Shown: one piece after another, positions 24,593 through 35,325 of the stretch | Position numbering within the stretch: position 1 is the first letter of the stretch | Layout: every line of letters begins with the position of its first letter | Assembly: GCA_011174825.1 (NCBI GenBank) | Contig: DUEZ01000006.1 | Span: 1-64,000 of the forward strand | DNA from: Anaerolineae bacterium | GTDB lineage: Bacteria; Chloroflexota; Anaerolineae; Anaerolineales; E44-bin32 | Length of the DNA stretch: 64,000 nt | Direction: 5' to 3' | The notes under the pieces: model-generated | The model's input: only the letters and a program-made list of their open reading frames with translations | Told to the model about the DNA's origin: nothing | Databases searched by the model: none | Position numbers and translations under genes: made by a program

Positions 24593-27246
24593 GGTCTCCC
24601 CTCGCTACGCAACCCGAAAATACTCACCTCAGAATTCTCATAAATCAAATCCATGAAAATCTTAAATTTCTCCACATCGATCGAATTGTAAGTCGACCAT
24701 TCCAAGGGTCCAATATACACATAATCAATTTCGTAAAGGTCGATTATCGTGTGCGCCTCCATCCAATCCCGAGATTGGTAGAGCTGCTGCACATCGTTAA
24801 TTCGCGAACCTTGTTCTTCTGAGCCACCACGCCACTGGCTTTCATGACCCGGCCAACCGATGACGGTATCAAGATTCGTATGGGTTGAAATGCGTGAATA
24901 GTATTTATAACTTGCTGGCCCAATGATGGCTTCAGCGACAATGCCTCCATCCAAATGATCGTTTATCCACTGCATCGCAGCGTAATCAGAAGGTTGATAT
25001 AAAGCCAGGTAAGCGCTCCCGTCCAATGTACGTCCATCTGGTGGATTAAACCCGTTCGTCTTCGTCCATGTCGTCATAATGGGATAGAAGAGTCCCATCA
25101 AAAGGGGGATGATCACCAACGTACGTAATACACCTCCCCAGGAAAAGCTTCTGGGCCACAATTCACAGGTCGCGTAAGCCGCCGCCAATCCCCACAGGAT
25201 CCAAGCCGCGAAGTAAAACTTGAAGATGGTGTTCATACGGGTTCCGAATTGATCCTTCAAATAAAGAAATTCTGGAGCTAGGATGAGCAACGCCCCAATC
25301 ATGATCATCATCAGGACAAATGGCCAGTTTCCATCAATTTCACCATCCGTTTCTTTCGCATCACGTATACGCCTGATGAAGAGAAGACCGCTGGCTGCAA
25401 TCGTAGCACCTAGAATAAGCGCGGTCCAGGAATTTGTTATTCTTTTCTCTACGACGGCTCTGATTATGGCTTGTGTATCCACAGCGCCCATGTGGGAGAG
25501 CATGTCTCCCCACATCATCGGGTCACTACCTTGCAGCAAGAAGGCGATCACGACACCTAATGCTAAACTGAGCAGCAATAAAAACAACGGCAATCCAACG
25601 CTTATTAGGGTCATCCAACGGATTTCTGACCTCCGCCAATTATGCCTCACCCTCACCACGAGCCACACCAAAATCGGTATGAAAGCGGTCGCAAACATGA
25701 TCAAAAAATGAGGCAGCCGAGTTGGAAAGATCACATTGGGCAGGACACCACCGGCTTGTCTTGGGCCAAATCCTGGGAACCAGGGCAAGTAAAGGATCAC
25801 ACCCGCAATCGTGACACCGAGAGTCGTCCACAATGCTCGTTTCAGGATCAAGCTTAACTTCTCACCACGTGCGGACCATAAGATCACCGCCAGTAGTATG
25901 AAGAAATAGATAGGAAAATCCCATGTATTGAGGAAGATTAGCCCTCCGAATAACCAAGCGCCTAACCAAAACTCACTTTGGGAGAGGCTAGATGGGAGAC
26001 GCCCAGTGAGGAGGAGAAGCAGGACGACCAACAGCCCAATCAAAACGAGACCAATCATCGTGGCTTTAAGCATCGCGAAAAAAACTTCTGAGGATTCTAG
26101 ACCTTCGGCTGCTGCTGAGCTTGTACTTATCCCCACGAAAATGAGTAATACGATCAGCAGACCGATGATCGCATTCCTAAGGATGTGTCTCGGTAACTCC
26201 ACCTCGCCTAGCCTTATCTCAGACCGTATGCCGGTCTTGTAGAGCTGAAGCGCAAACCCGATGACGAGAAGGACAAATGGCAAAGCTAAAACATGGGGAT
26301 GATTGTCTGCTAATAGGAAGGAGAAAAACGGGAACTCATCGATCACCTCGATCGATGCCCCCGACAAGTTTACATCATGGACCACCCGCGAGGCTCGCCA
26401 CCACCACCAATTTCGTGCAGGGATCGAACTCACCTGAGCCAGAGGCGGGTTTACGAGATTCTCCAGATTGAGCCAATTCCAAAAAGAAGAAATGAAATTG
26501 CCACTTGCATCTTGTCCCCAAAAGACATGCCGCGTGTGCAGGAATTCCAAGAAACCTTCGATATTGCCACTGACGATCACAAACAGCGGTCCCATAAAGG
26601 CTGCGGCCAAACGAGGGCGCTCACCACGCCGTGTCAGCAGGTTGTATAACAACGTATATGTTCCTAGTATGCTTAAAGCAAACCACATGCTGTTTGTCAG
26701 GTTGAATGCCACACCAGCCAACACACCGGTTAATCGGGTTAGTAATCCCATCTGGACATAACCGAAGTAGTAATACGAAATCGCATAACCCGAGAGCCAT
26801 GGGTCACGTGGGGGAAAGGTGTCTGAACTCAGGATGCCATTAAGGAATGCCAGCTCCATGGGCTGTTCGGTGTGGTTGATCTTGGGATCGTTTGCACGTA
26901 CGAATGACCAGAAGACAAAGGCGACAAGGAATAGAAGCTCCATAACAAGAATCGTGCGCCATTCTGCTCGCAGCCAACGACCGATCTCTCGCCATCGTTT
27001 CGAGCCCATCCATAGACTCATGACGGCGAGGATCACCACTGCACCAATCGCGCCACCGAGAGTGTTTCGCAGCCATCCCAAGGAGGTGCCTATCCACAAA
27101 AGATAACTGGTAGCCATGATGCCTAACACACGGCTAAAGCCATACCCTCGATCGGACAATTGACCAAACAATCGCCAAGCGATGGGCAGAGCAACCCATC
27201 CCAGAATGCTGGTTACCACCCACCAAGCCAAGACGGAACCGATCAT
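24589..27246 (-). CDS. DUF2298 (Chlor_Arch_YYY) membrane protein
   Basis: The 885-residue protein has some twenty membrane helices and the Tyr-rich loop ISYYYFGYVQMG that gives the Chlor_Arch_YYY family its name. Other family segments are PFFSFLLADNHPHVLALPF, NTWDFPIYF and TRMNTIFKFYFAAW. The family occurs mainly in Chloroflexota and archaea and is thought to be related to GT-C glycosyltransferases; its reaction is not established. It is a clear paralogue of the C-terminal half of the next protein upstream (27243-32210). Overlapping ATGA junctions on both sides, with GAGGTAAGCCA before the start, show translational coupling. Confidence 0.85.
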   Translation of the reverse strand: MIGSVLAWWVVTSILGWVALPIAWRLFGQLSDRGYGFSRVLGIMATSYLLWIGTSLGWLRNTLGGAIGAVVILAVMSLWMGSKRWREIGRWLRAEWRTILVMELLFLVAFVFWSFVRANDPKINHTEQPMELAFLNGILSSDTFPPRDPWLSGYAISYYYFGYVQMGLLTRLTGVLAGVAFNLTNSMWFALSILGTYTLLYNLLTRRGERPRLAAAFMGPLFVIVSGNIEGFLEFLHTRHVFWGQDASGNFISSFWNWLNLENLVNPPLAQVSSIPARNWWWWRASRVVHDVNLSGASIEVIDEFPFFSFLLADNHPHVLALPFVLLVIGFALQLYKTGIRSEIRLGEVELPRHILRNAIIGLLIVLLIFVGISTSSAAAEGLESSEVFFAMLKATMIGLVLIGLLVVLLLLLTGRLPSSLSQSEFWLGAWLFGGLIFLNTWDFPIYFFILLAVILWSARGEKLSLILKRALWTTLGVTIAGVILYLPWFPGFGPRQAGGVLPNVIFPTRLPHFLIMFATAFIPILVWLVVRVRHNWRRSEIRWMTLISVGLPLFLLLLSLALGVVIAFLLQGSDPMMWGDMLSHMGAVDTQAIIRAVVEKRITNSWTALILGATIAASGLLFIRRIRDAKETDGEIDGNWPFVLMMIMIGALLILAPEFLYLKDQFGTRMNTIFKFYFAAWILWGLAAAYATCELWPRSFSWGGVLRTLVIIPLLMGLFYPIMTTWTKTNGFNPPDGRTLDGSAYLALYQPSDYAAMQWINDHLDGGIVAEAIIGPASYKYYSRISTHTNLDTVIGWPGHESQWRGGSEEQGSRINDVQQLYQSRDWMEAHTIIDLYEIDYVYIGPLEWSTYNSIDVEKFKIFMDLIYENSEVSIFGLRSEGRP

Positions 27247-30200
27247 TGGCTTACCTCGTAGATCCTGGTCTCACCCTCGCGGTAAACTTCACTCAGCATA
27301 CCGGACGCGACCATAACTTCGAATTTTTCCAAACCATGAGTGGGGCATCGAAGAGAGGTATCCTCTGAATTGGGGTCCAATGGTTTACACTCCGAGGGTG
27401 GCACATCAGGATTTGGCATCCCCCAAGGCCAGCCGCGGAGATCACACGTCACGCTTGACCCATCTCCAGATGGATCGCAGGGTTGGACTTCTTCATAAAA
27501 GATGTGCTCCAATCGACCCAGGACAACGTATTGCACATTGTAGCGTTCCAGAAATGCCCACGCGTCCTCCGCCGAGCGAGTGAGATAGAAGTCCAGGATA
27601 TCGCTGGCGCGTTCTTCAACCATCCCAGGGACTCCTGTAACGCGTTGCTGACGCTGATGATGGTTCCACCCCAACACTCCGGGCAGACCAGTGTAGATCG
27701 TGAAGCGGTTCCCCCAACGATATTCGGGGATATTGGCCTCGACGATCACTGGGGAGCCTTGTATGTTGTCTTGCACCCATTGTATCGCCCGGTAGTCTTC
27801 ATCGAGCATCATGGATTTGCCTAAATCATAATAGTTGTCCACATATGGCATGAAGGCCATGCCATCCAAAGTATGGGGTGCATCCATGGCAAATCGGTCG
27901 CGGATTTTTGCAGGAGTAGCGGTAATCGTATAAAACGCGGCCGAGAATACGAGTATCGAAAGCACCAATGTCCAGCTGCGTCGCCAGCCAGTTAGCCATG
28001 AGGGTACATCGACCAAGATCCATGCGAGGGCTGCGCCAGCAGCTATGCTGAATATCTCCCACACTTGGAGGTAGAACTTAAAAACCGTGTTCATGCGGCT
28101 GATATCACCCCTGAGAACCACAACCTCAACCAGGAAGGTTAGCGCAAGTCCGATTCCAGTCAGGGACAGCACAACACGTTTTTCTATGGGCAATCCGGGT
28201 TGTAGGATTAAAATGCCACACCATACTATCAGTGGAATCACAAGCACTGCTACATCATACCCACTCCCGATGAGTAAGCCCGTGGCCGCTATAATGATCA
28301 ACGTCCCTAGCAAGATCGGCCCGAAGTAAGGTCGCAGATTCTGAAGCTTGGATAATGGTGTGGCGGCCATCCAATTACGTGTCTCCCAGATCATCCAAGA
28401 GACAATCAAGAAAAGAAATAATCCGTGGACCGTTAGGTATGCGCTAATAGAAGTGCGCGATCCCATCCATTCATCTACCTCCACATATCCCTGACCGTAC
28501 CATTGGTGATAAGGTTGGAAGAGGAACTGAGCTAAACCGATCAAGATAACCACAGCCAGTACTGCTTCAAGTACGCTTCGAATCTCGAGCTTCTCATATC
28601 GAAGCCAAGCCGCATAGAGGACCGAAATTACGCCAAGAACCCAATAAACCGGGTAGTCCCAGGTATTGGTTGGCTTAAGGGCACCAAGGATCAACCCCCC
28701 GATGAATATCGCGATGGCAAAATCGAGCCACCGCCGTTGGTGACGCCGTTTCGCTGCCAATAACCAAGATAATCCCCAACCAACCGCCAGGACTGTTAGA
28801 GGTCGGCTGATCATATGCGCGTGCAGGTCCGCATAGAGGAAGGTGAAAAATGGAAATTCTGTGATGGGACCTGCTTCGCCAGGACCAGGCGGGATCGCCC
28901 GGCTTGGATTCCAATACCAATGATCCATGGCAATAGGTAATTGCCGATCAAGGGTAAGAAATTCACCAATACCACGAATAACCTGCCCCACGCCTACAAC
29001 GAAGGTGGCAGGCTCCGTACCTGGCTGCGTGCCGATGCGTTTAAATCCATCGTAGAGCATCCTCGCCGTACCAAGGTTTCCCAGGACGACAAGCATCAGC
29101 GCGACCGCAAGACCTGCAATTCGTGGGTTAGGATACCTAGCAGATTCTTTTTTCTCCTTGAACCACGCCACCAGGTTGTAGCCTACAGAGTAGGCGACAA
29201 GCGCCAAGGTCGAGAAGAGGGTGGGGATAATTAAGTTATATGCCACTGAGGGGATCATGCCCAGAAGCTTTATAGGCATACCAACAATCACAAAACCGAA
29301 ATAGTAATAGTTGATGTAACCTCCAGCGAACCAGGGGTCATAAGGTGGGAAGGTTCGGGATTTGATCACAGCATTGAGGTACGAGAAATCCATAGGTTTC
29401 TCGCCACCCTTCGCTGGGTGCCAGAGATCGGGATTGCCAATTCGAATACCAAAATCGAAGATAAAGAACGACAGAGCCAGAATTTCTGTCCACAGGATCT
29501 CCCTGCGGTGCTCTCGTATATAAACGATCAACTCCTCACGATCGCGATAGGCGAGAGCGAGAGAAAGGGCCGTCATCATAAGAAGCACAACGATTATGGT
29601 TAATCGGGTAACCGGAACGCCAATGCTTCCCAGGAGCCAGCTGCCCCAAGCCATGATCAGCAAACCAATAACCCGCGCCAAGGGATATCCACCATCCCGC
29701 AGACCAGGAAACGCGACACGTGTGATCGGAAAAGCCAGCAAGCCAATGATGCCTATGGCAATCCACCAGACAACGACACCGATGAACCCTGATCGGTTGA
29801 TCAAACCTTGACGATTGAAGAGGTCTGACCAAGAGCCCGACTCCTGTTGAGCTTCCCAACGATCCGAGGGCAGCATAAGATCAGTCGTTATTTGAGTAGA
29901 ACCGACATCTTTTGGCAGGATGTGTACGACGTTGCTGATGTCCACCTGACCCAGAATTTCCCTGACTTTATCCTCAGAGTAATCCTGAGTTTTTTGGAAG
30001 ACCAAGACTTTGGGGTGGTCATAGACCGTGAAAGTCTCTTCTGCAGATTGGTCGTTTATCTCAAATGGACCCAGCTTAGGATTGCTCTGAAAGATCTCGA
30101 CAAGTTCATATCCTAATTCACCTTGAATCTCGCCAGGCTTTGCAACCGATGCACAGCGCAAAACATCTTCTGGTTCCGGACAACCTAAGAGCGCTCGATA

Positions 30201-32210
30201 ATATGCGGTGGTTAACGGATAACGAATTGGTACACGAGGGATTGAGCCGTATTGCCTCTTGGAGGAAATGATCAAGTAATCACCTTCAGTCAAGGTGTTA
30301 GCAATACGATCCAGCTTATCCGAGATCCCATCCTCGTTTTGGTCTTCGTTATCGGCCCAATACAATTCTTGATTTAGACCGACGTAACGCCCGCTCATGC
30401 TTCGACCGTCAACGCTCCATGGCATCCCATCGTCCCAGGTCGTCTCGTGAACGATTCTCGTACCGCGCATGGTGAGCGGCCCACCCTGCTCTAATTCCAA
30501 TCGGATGTAATAGATTCTGTCGGTTGTAAGTTGGATTGGTCGATGGAGAGGGATCTCCAAGAAAGTTTCGTTGCCTGGGGGGAGGCTTGCGTCGAACACC
30601 GCAAAACCCAGAGCATCCTCAGCATCTTCAAATTCGAGCAAACTGATCGTGAGATCGACAAAATCATCCCCCTGATTCAGGTTCATCACATAAGGAAGCC
30701 TGATTGCGTTTGCTAAGCCCTCCTGAAAGATTTTGAAAGAAGTAACGTGGGGATTTTCTAGGCTGAGTGTAAACTCCGCTGGCATGGGTACGGGTTCTAA
30801 AAATTCCTCATCTACGCCCTGAATGACCACGTTGACCGTCCCAGGGAGATGGGAATAGATCCAACGGGAAGCTGCTACGCGTGTTAACGGTTCTCTGTAG
30901 ATATTGGTAAACGCCAACGCCCAGTAGAGGGTTCCTAGGATGGTCACCCCAGCTACGAACCCCGTGAGAATTCGAGCCGCCTTTCGCCATTCGATACGTA
31001 CTTCTACCGAAGTGTCCCATGCGCGCCACAAGGCCCAAGCAGCCAGAAGGGCGAGGATCGGATAGATCGGCATCTGATAGCGCATCGCCGGCGTGAAGCC
31101 AGTGGATTGCCACACAAAATACACACCTGACCACACAACGGGCAGGAGGTGACGATAATTACGATTTCGGATGATCTCCCATGCTGCCCATGCCCATCCC
31201 ACCCAGACGAGGATACCGAGTGGCAACCCCATTCCCCAAAGGAGCATATTCTTCAAGGAGTGCAAAATGGGTGGGCGATCCGCCCATTGAAGTGCGTACG
31301 GCGCGTCTGTATTTCCCCGGTTCAGCTCATTGATCTCACGCATGTTTGAGAGCCACTTAGGATTGAGCTTCACATCGAAGAAAGATGGTCCTTCGAATGC
31401 ATAAGGCTGAAGGACTCGGAATGTGAGCAGGGAAACAATCGCAGCTGCTATGAGTAGGGCAAAGGTCTTATATAGTTCCCTTTGTCTTGAATCTTGATCT
31501 GCTTTCCAAACCCGGTGCAACCCCGCTAGAGCGACGACCCCTGCCAGAGGAGCAGTGTTGATCTTTGACGCCACGGCCATGCCCAGAGCAAGACCGAAGA
31601 GGAGATAATCTGCTGGGCGACCCTCATCCAACACCAACAGGGCGAAATAGAAACCGGCAAGGACAAATGTGTTGGCGATTGAATCAACGACAAAAAAGTG
31701 GGCATGCTGGATGAGCAGAACGGATAGCCCGGTGAAAAGGGCAGCGATCAAACCCACCCTGCGACGATAGAGGCGTTTTCCGATGAGGTAGATCAAGAGA
31801 ATCGAGATCAGATCAAAGGTTGCTGAAACCCCACGACCGATGATACGGATATCGCCGTTTCCGATCTCCCCAATCCATTCCACCACATAACGTACGATGA
31901 AGATCGGGAATGTTCCGTAGACGAAGAAACCATGCCCAACGTTATGCGGGTTTAATTTGGATACCTCGGTGTTGAAGTACTCTCCCAACGATGAGGGCAA
32001 TTGAAGAGCGCCCTCGACCATCAATAAGAAACGTTCATCCGGGTGCAACTGAGTTCCCTCATCCCAATTAAGGCCTTCGAACCGTAAGTACGCGGCCAGA
32101 ATGAGGACCACAATCAACGCCAATTCCGGCAAGCGATTACGCATACCATTCCAAGCATGCGCAAGAGGGGTCGTAGTTTTAAGCGAGGGCTTTTCGGCAG
32201 TCGTTGACAT
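27243..32210 (-). CDS. Giant fusion protein: GT39-like glycosyltransferase plus DUF2298 domain
   Basis: The 1655-residue protein joins two membrane enzymes. Residues 1 to about 430 are a PMT-like GT-C domain with the acidic first-loop motif LNWDEGTQLHPDERF. About 430-790 is a soluble beta-rich region with jelly-roll-like and outer-domain character. From about 830 to the end is a DUF2298 domain with INYYYFGFVIVG, EFPFFTFLYADLHAHM, NTWDYPVYW and SRMNTVFKFYLQVW. The start is the ATG at 32210, with GGAG five bases upstream, one base past the upstream stop. The fusion suggests the two domains work on the same glycan path. Confidence 0.85.
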   Translation of the reverse strand: MSTTAEKPSLKTTTPLAHAWNGMRNRLPELALIVVLILAAYLRFEGLNWDEGTQLHPDERFLLMVEGALQLPSSLGEYFNTEVSKLNPHNVGHGFFVYGTFPIFIVRYVVEWIGEIGNGDIRIIGRGVSATFDLISILLIYLIGKRLYRRRVGLIAALFTGLSVLLIQHAHFFVVDSIANTFVLAGFYFALLVLDEGRPADYLLFGLALGMAVASKINTAPLAGVVALAGLHRVWKADQDSRQRELYKTFALLIAAAIVSLLTFRVLQPYAFEGPSFFDVKLNPKWLSNMREINELNRGNTDAPYALQWADRPPILHSLKNMLLWGMGLPLGILVWVGWAWAAWEIIRNRNYRHLLPVVWSGVYFVWQSTGFTPAMRYQMPIYPILALLAAWALWRAWDTSVEVRIEWRKAARILTGFVAGVTILGTLYWALAFTNIYREPLTRVAASRWIYSHLPGTVNVVIQGVDEEFLEPVPMPAEFTLSLENPHVTSFKIFQEGLANAIRLPYVMNLNQGDDFVDLTISLLEFEDAEDALGFAVFDASLPPGNETFLEIPLHRPIQLTTDRIYYIRLELEQGGPLTMRGTRIVHETTWDDGMPWSVDGRSMSGRYVGLNQELYWADNEDQNEDGISDKLDRIANTLTEGDYLIISSKRQYGSIPRVPIRYPLTTAYYRALLGCPEPEDVLRCASVAKPGEIQGELGYELVEIFQSNPKLGPFEINDQSAEETFTVYDHPKVLVFQKTQDYSEDKVREILGQVDISNVVHILPKDVGSTQITTDLMLPSDRWEAQQESGSWSDLFNRQGLINRSGFIGVVVWWIAIGIIGLLAFPITRVAFPGLRDGGYPLARVIGLLIMAWGSWLLGSIGVPVTRLTIIVVLLMMTALSLALAYRDREELIVYIREHRREILWTEILALSFFIFDFGIRIGNPDLWHPAKGGEKPMDFSYLNAVIKSRTFPPYDPWFAGGYINYYYFGFVIVGMPIKLLGMIPSVAYNLIIPTLFSTLALVAYSVGYNLVAWFKEKKESARYPNPRIAGLAVALMLVVLGNLGTARMLYDGFKRIGTQPGTEPATFVVGVGQVIRGIGEFLTLDRQLPIAMDHWYWNPSRAIPPGPGEAGPITEFPFFTFLYADLHAHMISRPLTVLAVGWGLSWLLAAKRRHQRRWLDFAIAIFIGGLILGALKPTNTWDYPVYWVLGVISVLYAAWLRYEKLEIRSVLEAVLAVVILIGLAQFLFQPYHQWYGQGYVEVDEWMGSRTSISAYLTVHGLFLFLIVSWMIWETRNWMAATPLSKLQNLRPYFGPILLGTLIIIAATGLLIGSGYDVAVLVIPLIVWCGILILQPGLPIEKRVVLSLTGIGLALTFLVEVVVLRGDISRMNTVFKFYLQVWEIFSIAAGAALAWILVDVPSWLTGWRRSWTLVLSILVFSAAFYTITATPAKIRDRFAMDAPHTLDGMAFMPYVDNYYDLGKSMMLDEDYRAIQWVQDNIQGSPVIVEANIPEYRWGNRFTIYTGLPGVLGWNHHQRQQRVTGVPGMVEERASDILDFYLTRSAEDAWAFLERYNVQYVVLGRLEHIFYEEVQPCDPSGDGSSVTCDLRGWPWGMPNPDVPPSECKPLDPNSEDTSLRCPTHGLEKFEVMVASGMLSEVYREGETRIYEVSQ

Positions 32211-32212
32211 CA

Positions 32213-34396
32213 CTACTCCGGCTCGGGGATCAAATTGCGATCTGTACCAATCTCAGGAGGCACAAAATACATCAAAAAATCTTTCCCTTCAAGTTGGGAG
32301 AACCAGCGCGATTCCTTTCCCGAGGGGAAGAGCTCTCTGAGTTTCTCGAGCGCCTCAACATCGTTTACATTCACGATGAACAATTGTGCTCTCTGCTCCC
32401 CGAGGACCTCCTCGAAGTTCTCCGGCCATAACGCGTAGTCTTTGGTAGGTTTCCCTGCGACCATCCCAACCAGACGCGTATCCATCCAGTGGGGATAGGG
32501 AACAACGTAAGCCGTTTCATACGATCCTACCGACTCAGCGAACCCCCGAATTACATGTCCCACATCGGAGGTATTCCATGTGCCGGCCCGATGCATTGTC
32601 GAGAAATCTTCTAGCACGAGGCGATAATTCATGTCCGCTGAGATGAGGAACATTCCCACTACAACAATCAGACTCATCCCATAAGCACGTCGATCATCCC
32701 AATGCTTGCGAACCCATTTAGGGATCATAGCCAGCGGTATGGCGGCCAGCGTAAACACAGGGACCATCACCCCTGAAGCTCGATTGGGTGCAGGGTTCTC
32801 GTCCGGAAAAGCAATGGACAAGGTTGAGGGTAACATAAGGATGGGGATACTCACCAAGAGGAAAAGGTCCATCCAGTTCCTCTGTTTGATGTAGCGAACG
32901 GCAACAAGTGCAATCCCAAGATGAAACAGAGCGCCTGTTATCCAATCCAGCGCGGGTCGATTAGGAATCGAGATCACCCAAATTTTCCCATTATCCCAGC
33001 CGAACATGGTCAAACCGCGCCAGATGTTTTCAAGTAAGATCCTCCATGGTGAACCCTGGATGGCCTGCTCGGCGCCAGTCATACGCGTGACAGTTCGAAG
33101 GAGAAACAAATCCGGTTGAATTATCGCTATCCGAATGAGGGGCATAAAGACTACTAGACTGATCAATCCTGCAGCGATCAACCAATTGAAGATCTTTTTC
33201 CGCTGATTTCGTGCTTCACGGTGAAGCGCATAGATAGCAATCCCTACTGCAAAAGCTATGGGGACAACCCGTGCAGGAGAATATCCATGAAGGCCAATTC
33301 CAGCGAAAAGGCCAGCCAAAAGCAGCTGATTACGTTTTTTGAGGCGCAACCCACGCGCCATATAATAAAGGACCGGCGCGGTAAAAACCGGATAAAGAGG
33401 AAAGCGGAGGCCAAGCCTGCTGATGGTGTTCGGCCAATACGCGACGCCAGCCAGTAGTAAAGCCGCCAATCCAACCTCTCGCCCTCCTACTTCGCGAGCG
33501 AAAAGGTAAATGTATGGAAGCGTGATAAATCCGATAAGCGCAGTGCCGATCTTTAGTGTAAGAAAGGATATCCCCGTCCCTAGAACTTTTGCTGTAGCTG
33601 CAGCGAGATAAAACTGGATCGCCTCCCGACCTGTGTTGCGTGGGAAATAGATGGAGTGTTTTCCGTTGAGAACATCGGTCACATCCAAGAGTTTCTCAGC
33701 TTGATCGCTCCACATCTCATAGGGAACACTGTTGAGATCTACAAATCGGAAATATGCGATCAAGATGAGCGACAGGAGGACCAGTATTTGCCAGCCATCG
33801 AACTTAATATTGACTTTGGGGGTGGAAAGCCATTTACGGATTTTATCCCAGATTCGACGGGGTTCGATCTCCCCTTCCCATAATGAAAACGTGATGCAAA
33901 AGATCGACCCGATCCAGACCACCAACGTCATCGTGTCGAAGCGGTTATCGCCTGAGGCAATGAAAGTGAGAACGGAAAGGAACAAGCTAGCGGTTAAAAA
34001 GGGCACCCTCACGGTGATCGCCCTGAACCTCTTCCTGCTCTTTAACTCGCTTGCTGCAGGGATATCACCGACCCAGAACGCCCATCCGAGCAACCCTGCC
34101 GCAATCACATAGAGGACAATGGAGGTCGTAACACTTCCAGAACGTTGTTCCAATCCGAATTGCGCCATCAAGGCCAAAAAGAGAGCGATCGGAATTCGTA
34201 AGTGAGCGGCCGTTACACGGATAGTTGGTCGTTCTTTCACCACAGGTATAACGGGTGGAGCTGGTTTTACCTTCGGCTTAACCTTGGGGACGACTTCCTC
34301 TGGAATGGGAATCGGACGCAACCGAAAGAGAGACTTGAACCAATCAAGTACGGTTGGCTCCAGATGTTCATTCTCTCTGCTGTGGTTCTCTTCCAT
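32213..34396 (-). CDS. GT39-type (PMT/ArnT-like) membrane glycosyltransferase
   Basis: The roughly 727-residue protein begins with a cytoplasmic Pro/Lys/Val-rich stretch of about 65 residues, then about fourteen membrane helices. The catalytic loop region reads VPYEMWSDQAEKLLDV and is followed by YFPRNTGREAIQFYLAAA, as in family 39 and ArnT-like enzymes using polyprenyl-phosphate sugars. The C-terminal 130 residues form a soluble outer domain. GGGGAG precedes the ATG at 34396. It is the first gene of a coupled run of four large membrane proteins ending near 22817. Acceptor unknown. Confidence 0.82.
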   Translation of the reverse strand: MEENHSRENEHLEPTVLDWFKSLFRLRPIPIPEEVVPKVKPKVKPAPPVIPVVKERPTIRVTAAHLRIPIALFLALMAQFGLEQRSGSVTTSIVLYVIAAGLLGWAFWVGDIPAASELKSRKRFRAITVRVPFLTASLFLSVLTFIASGDNRFDTMTLVVWIGSIFCITFSLWEGEIEPRRIWDKIRKWLSTPKVNIKFDGWQILVLLSLILIAYFRFVDLNSVPYEMWSDQAEKLLDVTDVLNGKHSIYFPRNTGREAIQFYLAAATAKVLGTGISFLTLKIGTALIGFITLPYIYLFAREVGGREVGLAALLLAGVAYWPNTISRLGLRFPLYPVFTAPVLYYMARGLRLKKRNQLLLAGLFAGIGLHGYSPARVVPIAFAVGIAIYALHREARNQRKKIFNWLIAAGLISLVVFMPLIRIAIIQPDLFLLRTVTRMTGAEQAIQGSPWRILLENIWRGLTMFGWDNGKIWVISIPNRPALDWITGALFHLGIALVAVRYIKQRNWMDLFLLVSIPILMLPSTLSIAFPDENPAPNRASGVMVPVFTLAAIPLAMIPKWVRKHWDDRRAYGMSLIVVVGMFLISADMNYRLVLEDFSTMHRAGTWNTSDVGHVIRGFAESVGSYETAYVVPYPHWMDTRLVGMVAGKPTKDYALWPENFEEVLGEQRAQLFIVNVNDVEALEKLRELFPSGKESRWFSQLEGKDFLMYFVPPEIGTDRNLIPEPE

Positions 34397-34524
34397 CAAG
34401 GTCTCCCCGTTCTGAAGCTGCTCATTAATCTTGACGATAAGGTGTAAGGACTGTTTATCATCGATCGAATAACTTTCTATATATGCTCAACAAACAACTA
34501 CCAATGGTAACTTCGTCCAGTCAC

Positions 34525-35325
34525 TCACCGCCTGACCGCGATATAGAACGTGTAAGTCCCTTCGCTGCTATAGGTTTCATCATAATAGGATCTAATCCGT
34601 CGATCTGTTAACCATAGATTCCAACGAGTGGGTACCAGGATCCAACGCCCAATAAACCATCGCGGAAGGTAGCAGGGTATCCCAAAATAGTGACCCCACT
34701 CTAATGTACGAAGCGCTGCCGGTGAAAAATATCTCTGACTTCGCTCAACGCGATAACCAACGCGCTCAAGGAGTGTTTTCCATTCTTCTTCATCGAATAG
34801 TGTTTTCGTTCTTGTGACTCTCATAAACCATTCTTCGTATGCGACGGCCAGCCGCTTCAACGAGAGACGCCGTAGGAAACGAGGGATACTCAACTGCGAT
34901 CGGTAGCCCGGATTGGGCACCGTAAACACCAATGGAGCTCCAGGTTGCAGCACTCGTCTGATATCCGTTAGCACTTCCTCCAAGTGATCAACGTGCTCAA
35001 GCACTGAATTGCTCACCGCGCTTGCAAAGCTACTGTTCGCACAAGGAAGCCTTTCGCCTTCGGCTAAAACCAAGAACTTGTAGGCTCCTTTCTGTATTGC
35101 TTCATAAGTAGGCTTGATGGCTGGATCGATCCCTAGGTCGATTTTTTTATTAAAAGTAACGGATGCGAAGTGTCCATCCCCACTGCCAATATCCAAAACG
35201 GGTGGTGGTAAAGTTACCTCCTGCATTAAACGCGATTCAACCGCACGCAGAAGTGCACGGAAGTACGGTAAATCACGTAAGTGTGACCAGAGATAATCTC
35301 GTGTCATAAAGCTCAATCGTTTCAA
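34525..35325 (-). CDS. SAM-dependent methyltransferase (Methyltransf_11 type)
   Basis: The 266-residue protein has motif I VLDIGSGDGHF, an acidic segment LGIDPAIKP, and FASAVSNSVLEHVDHLEEVL, then VLQPGAPLVFTVPNPGY. This is the layout of class I methyltransferases that act on small molecules or sugars. It may start at a TTG (35325) overlapping the glycosyltransferase stop, or at ATG 35307. Coupling to the GT4 gene suggests that it methylates a glycan, lipid-linked sugar or related precursor, but this is inference. Confidence 0.83.
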   Translation of the reverse strand: MKRLSFMTRDYLWSHLRDLPYFRALLRAVESRLMQEVTLPPPVLDIGSGDGHFASVTFNKKIDLGIDPAIKPTYEAIQKGAYKFLVLAEGERLPCANSSFASAVSNSVLEHVDHLEEVLTDIRRVLQPGAPLVFTVPNPGYRSQLSIPRFLRRLSLKRLAVAYEEWFMRVTRTKTLFDEEEWKTLLERVGYRVERSQRYFSPAALRTLEWGHYFGIPCYLPRWFIGRWILVPTRWNLWLTDRRIRSYYDETYSSEGTYTFYIAVRR

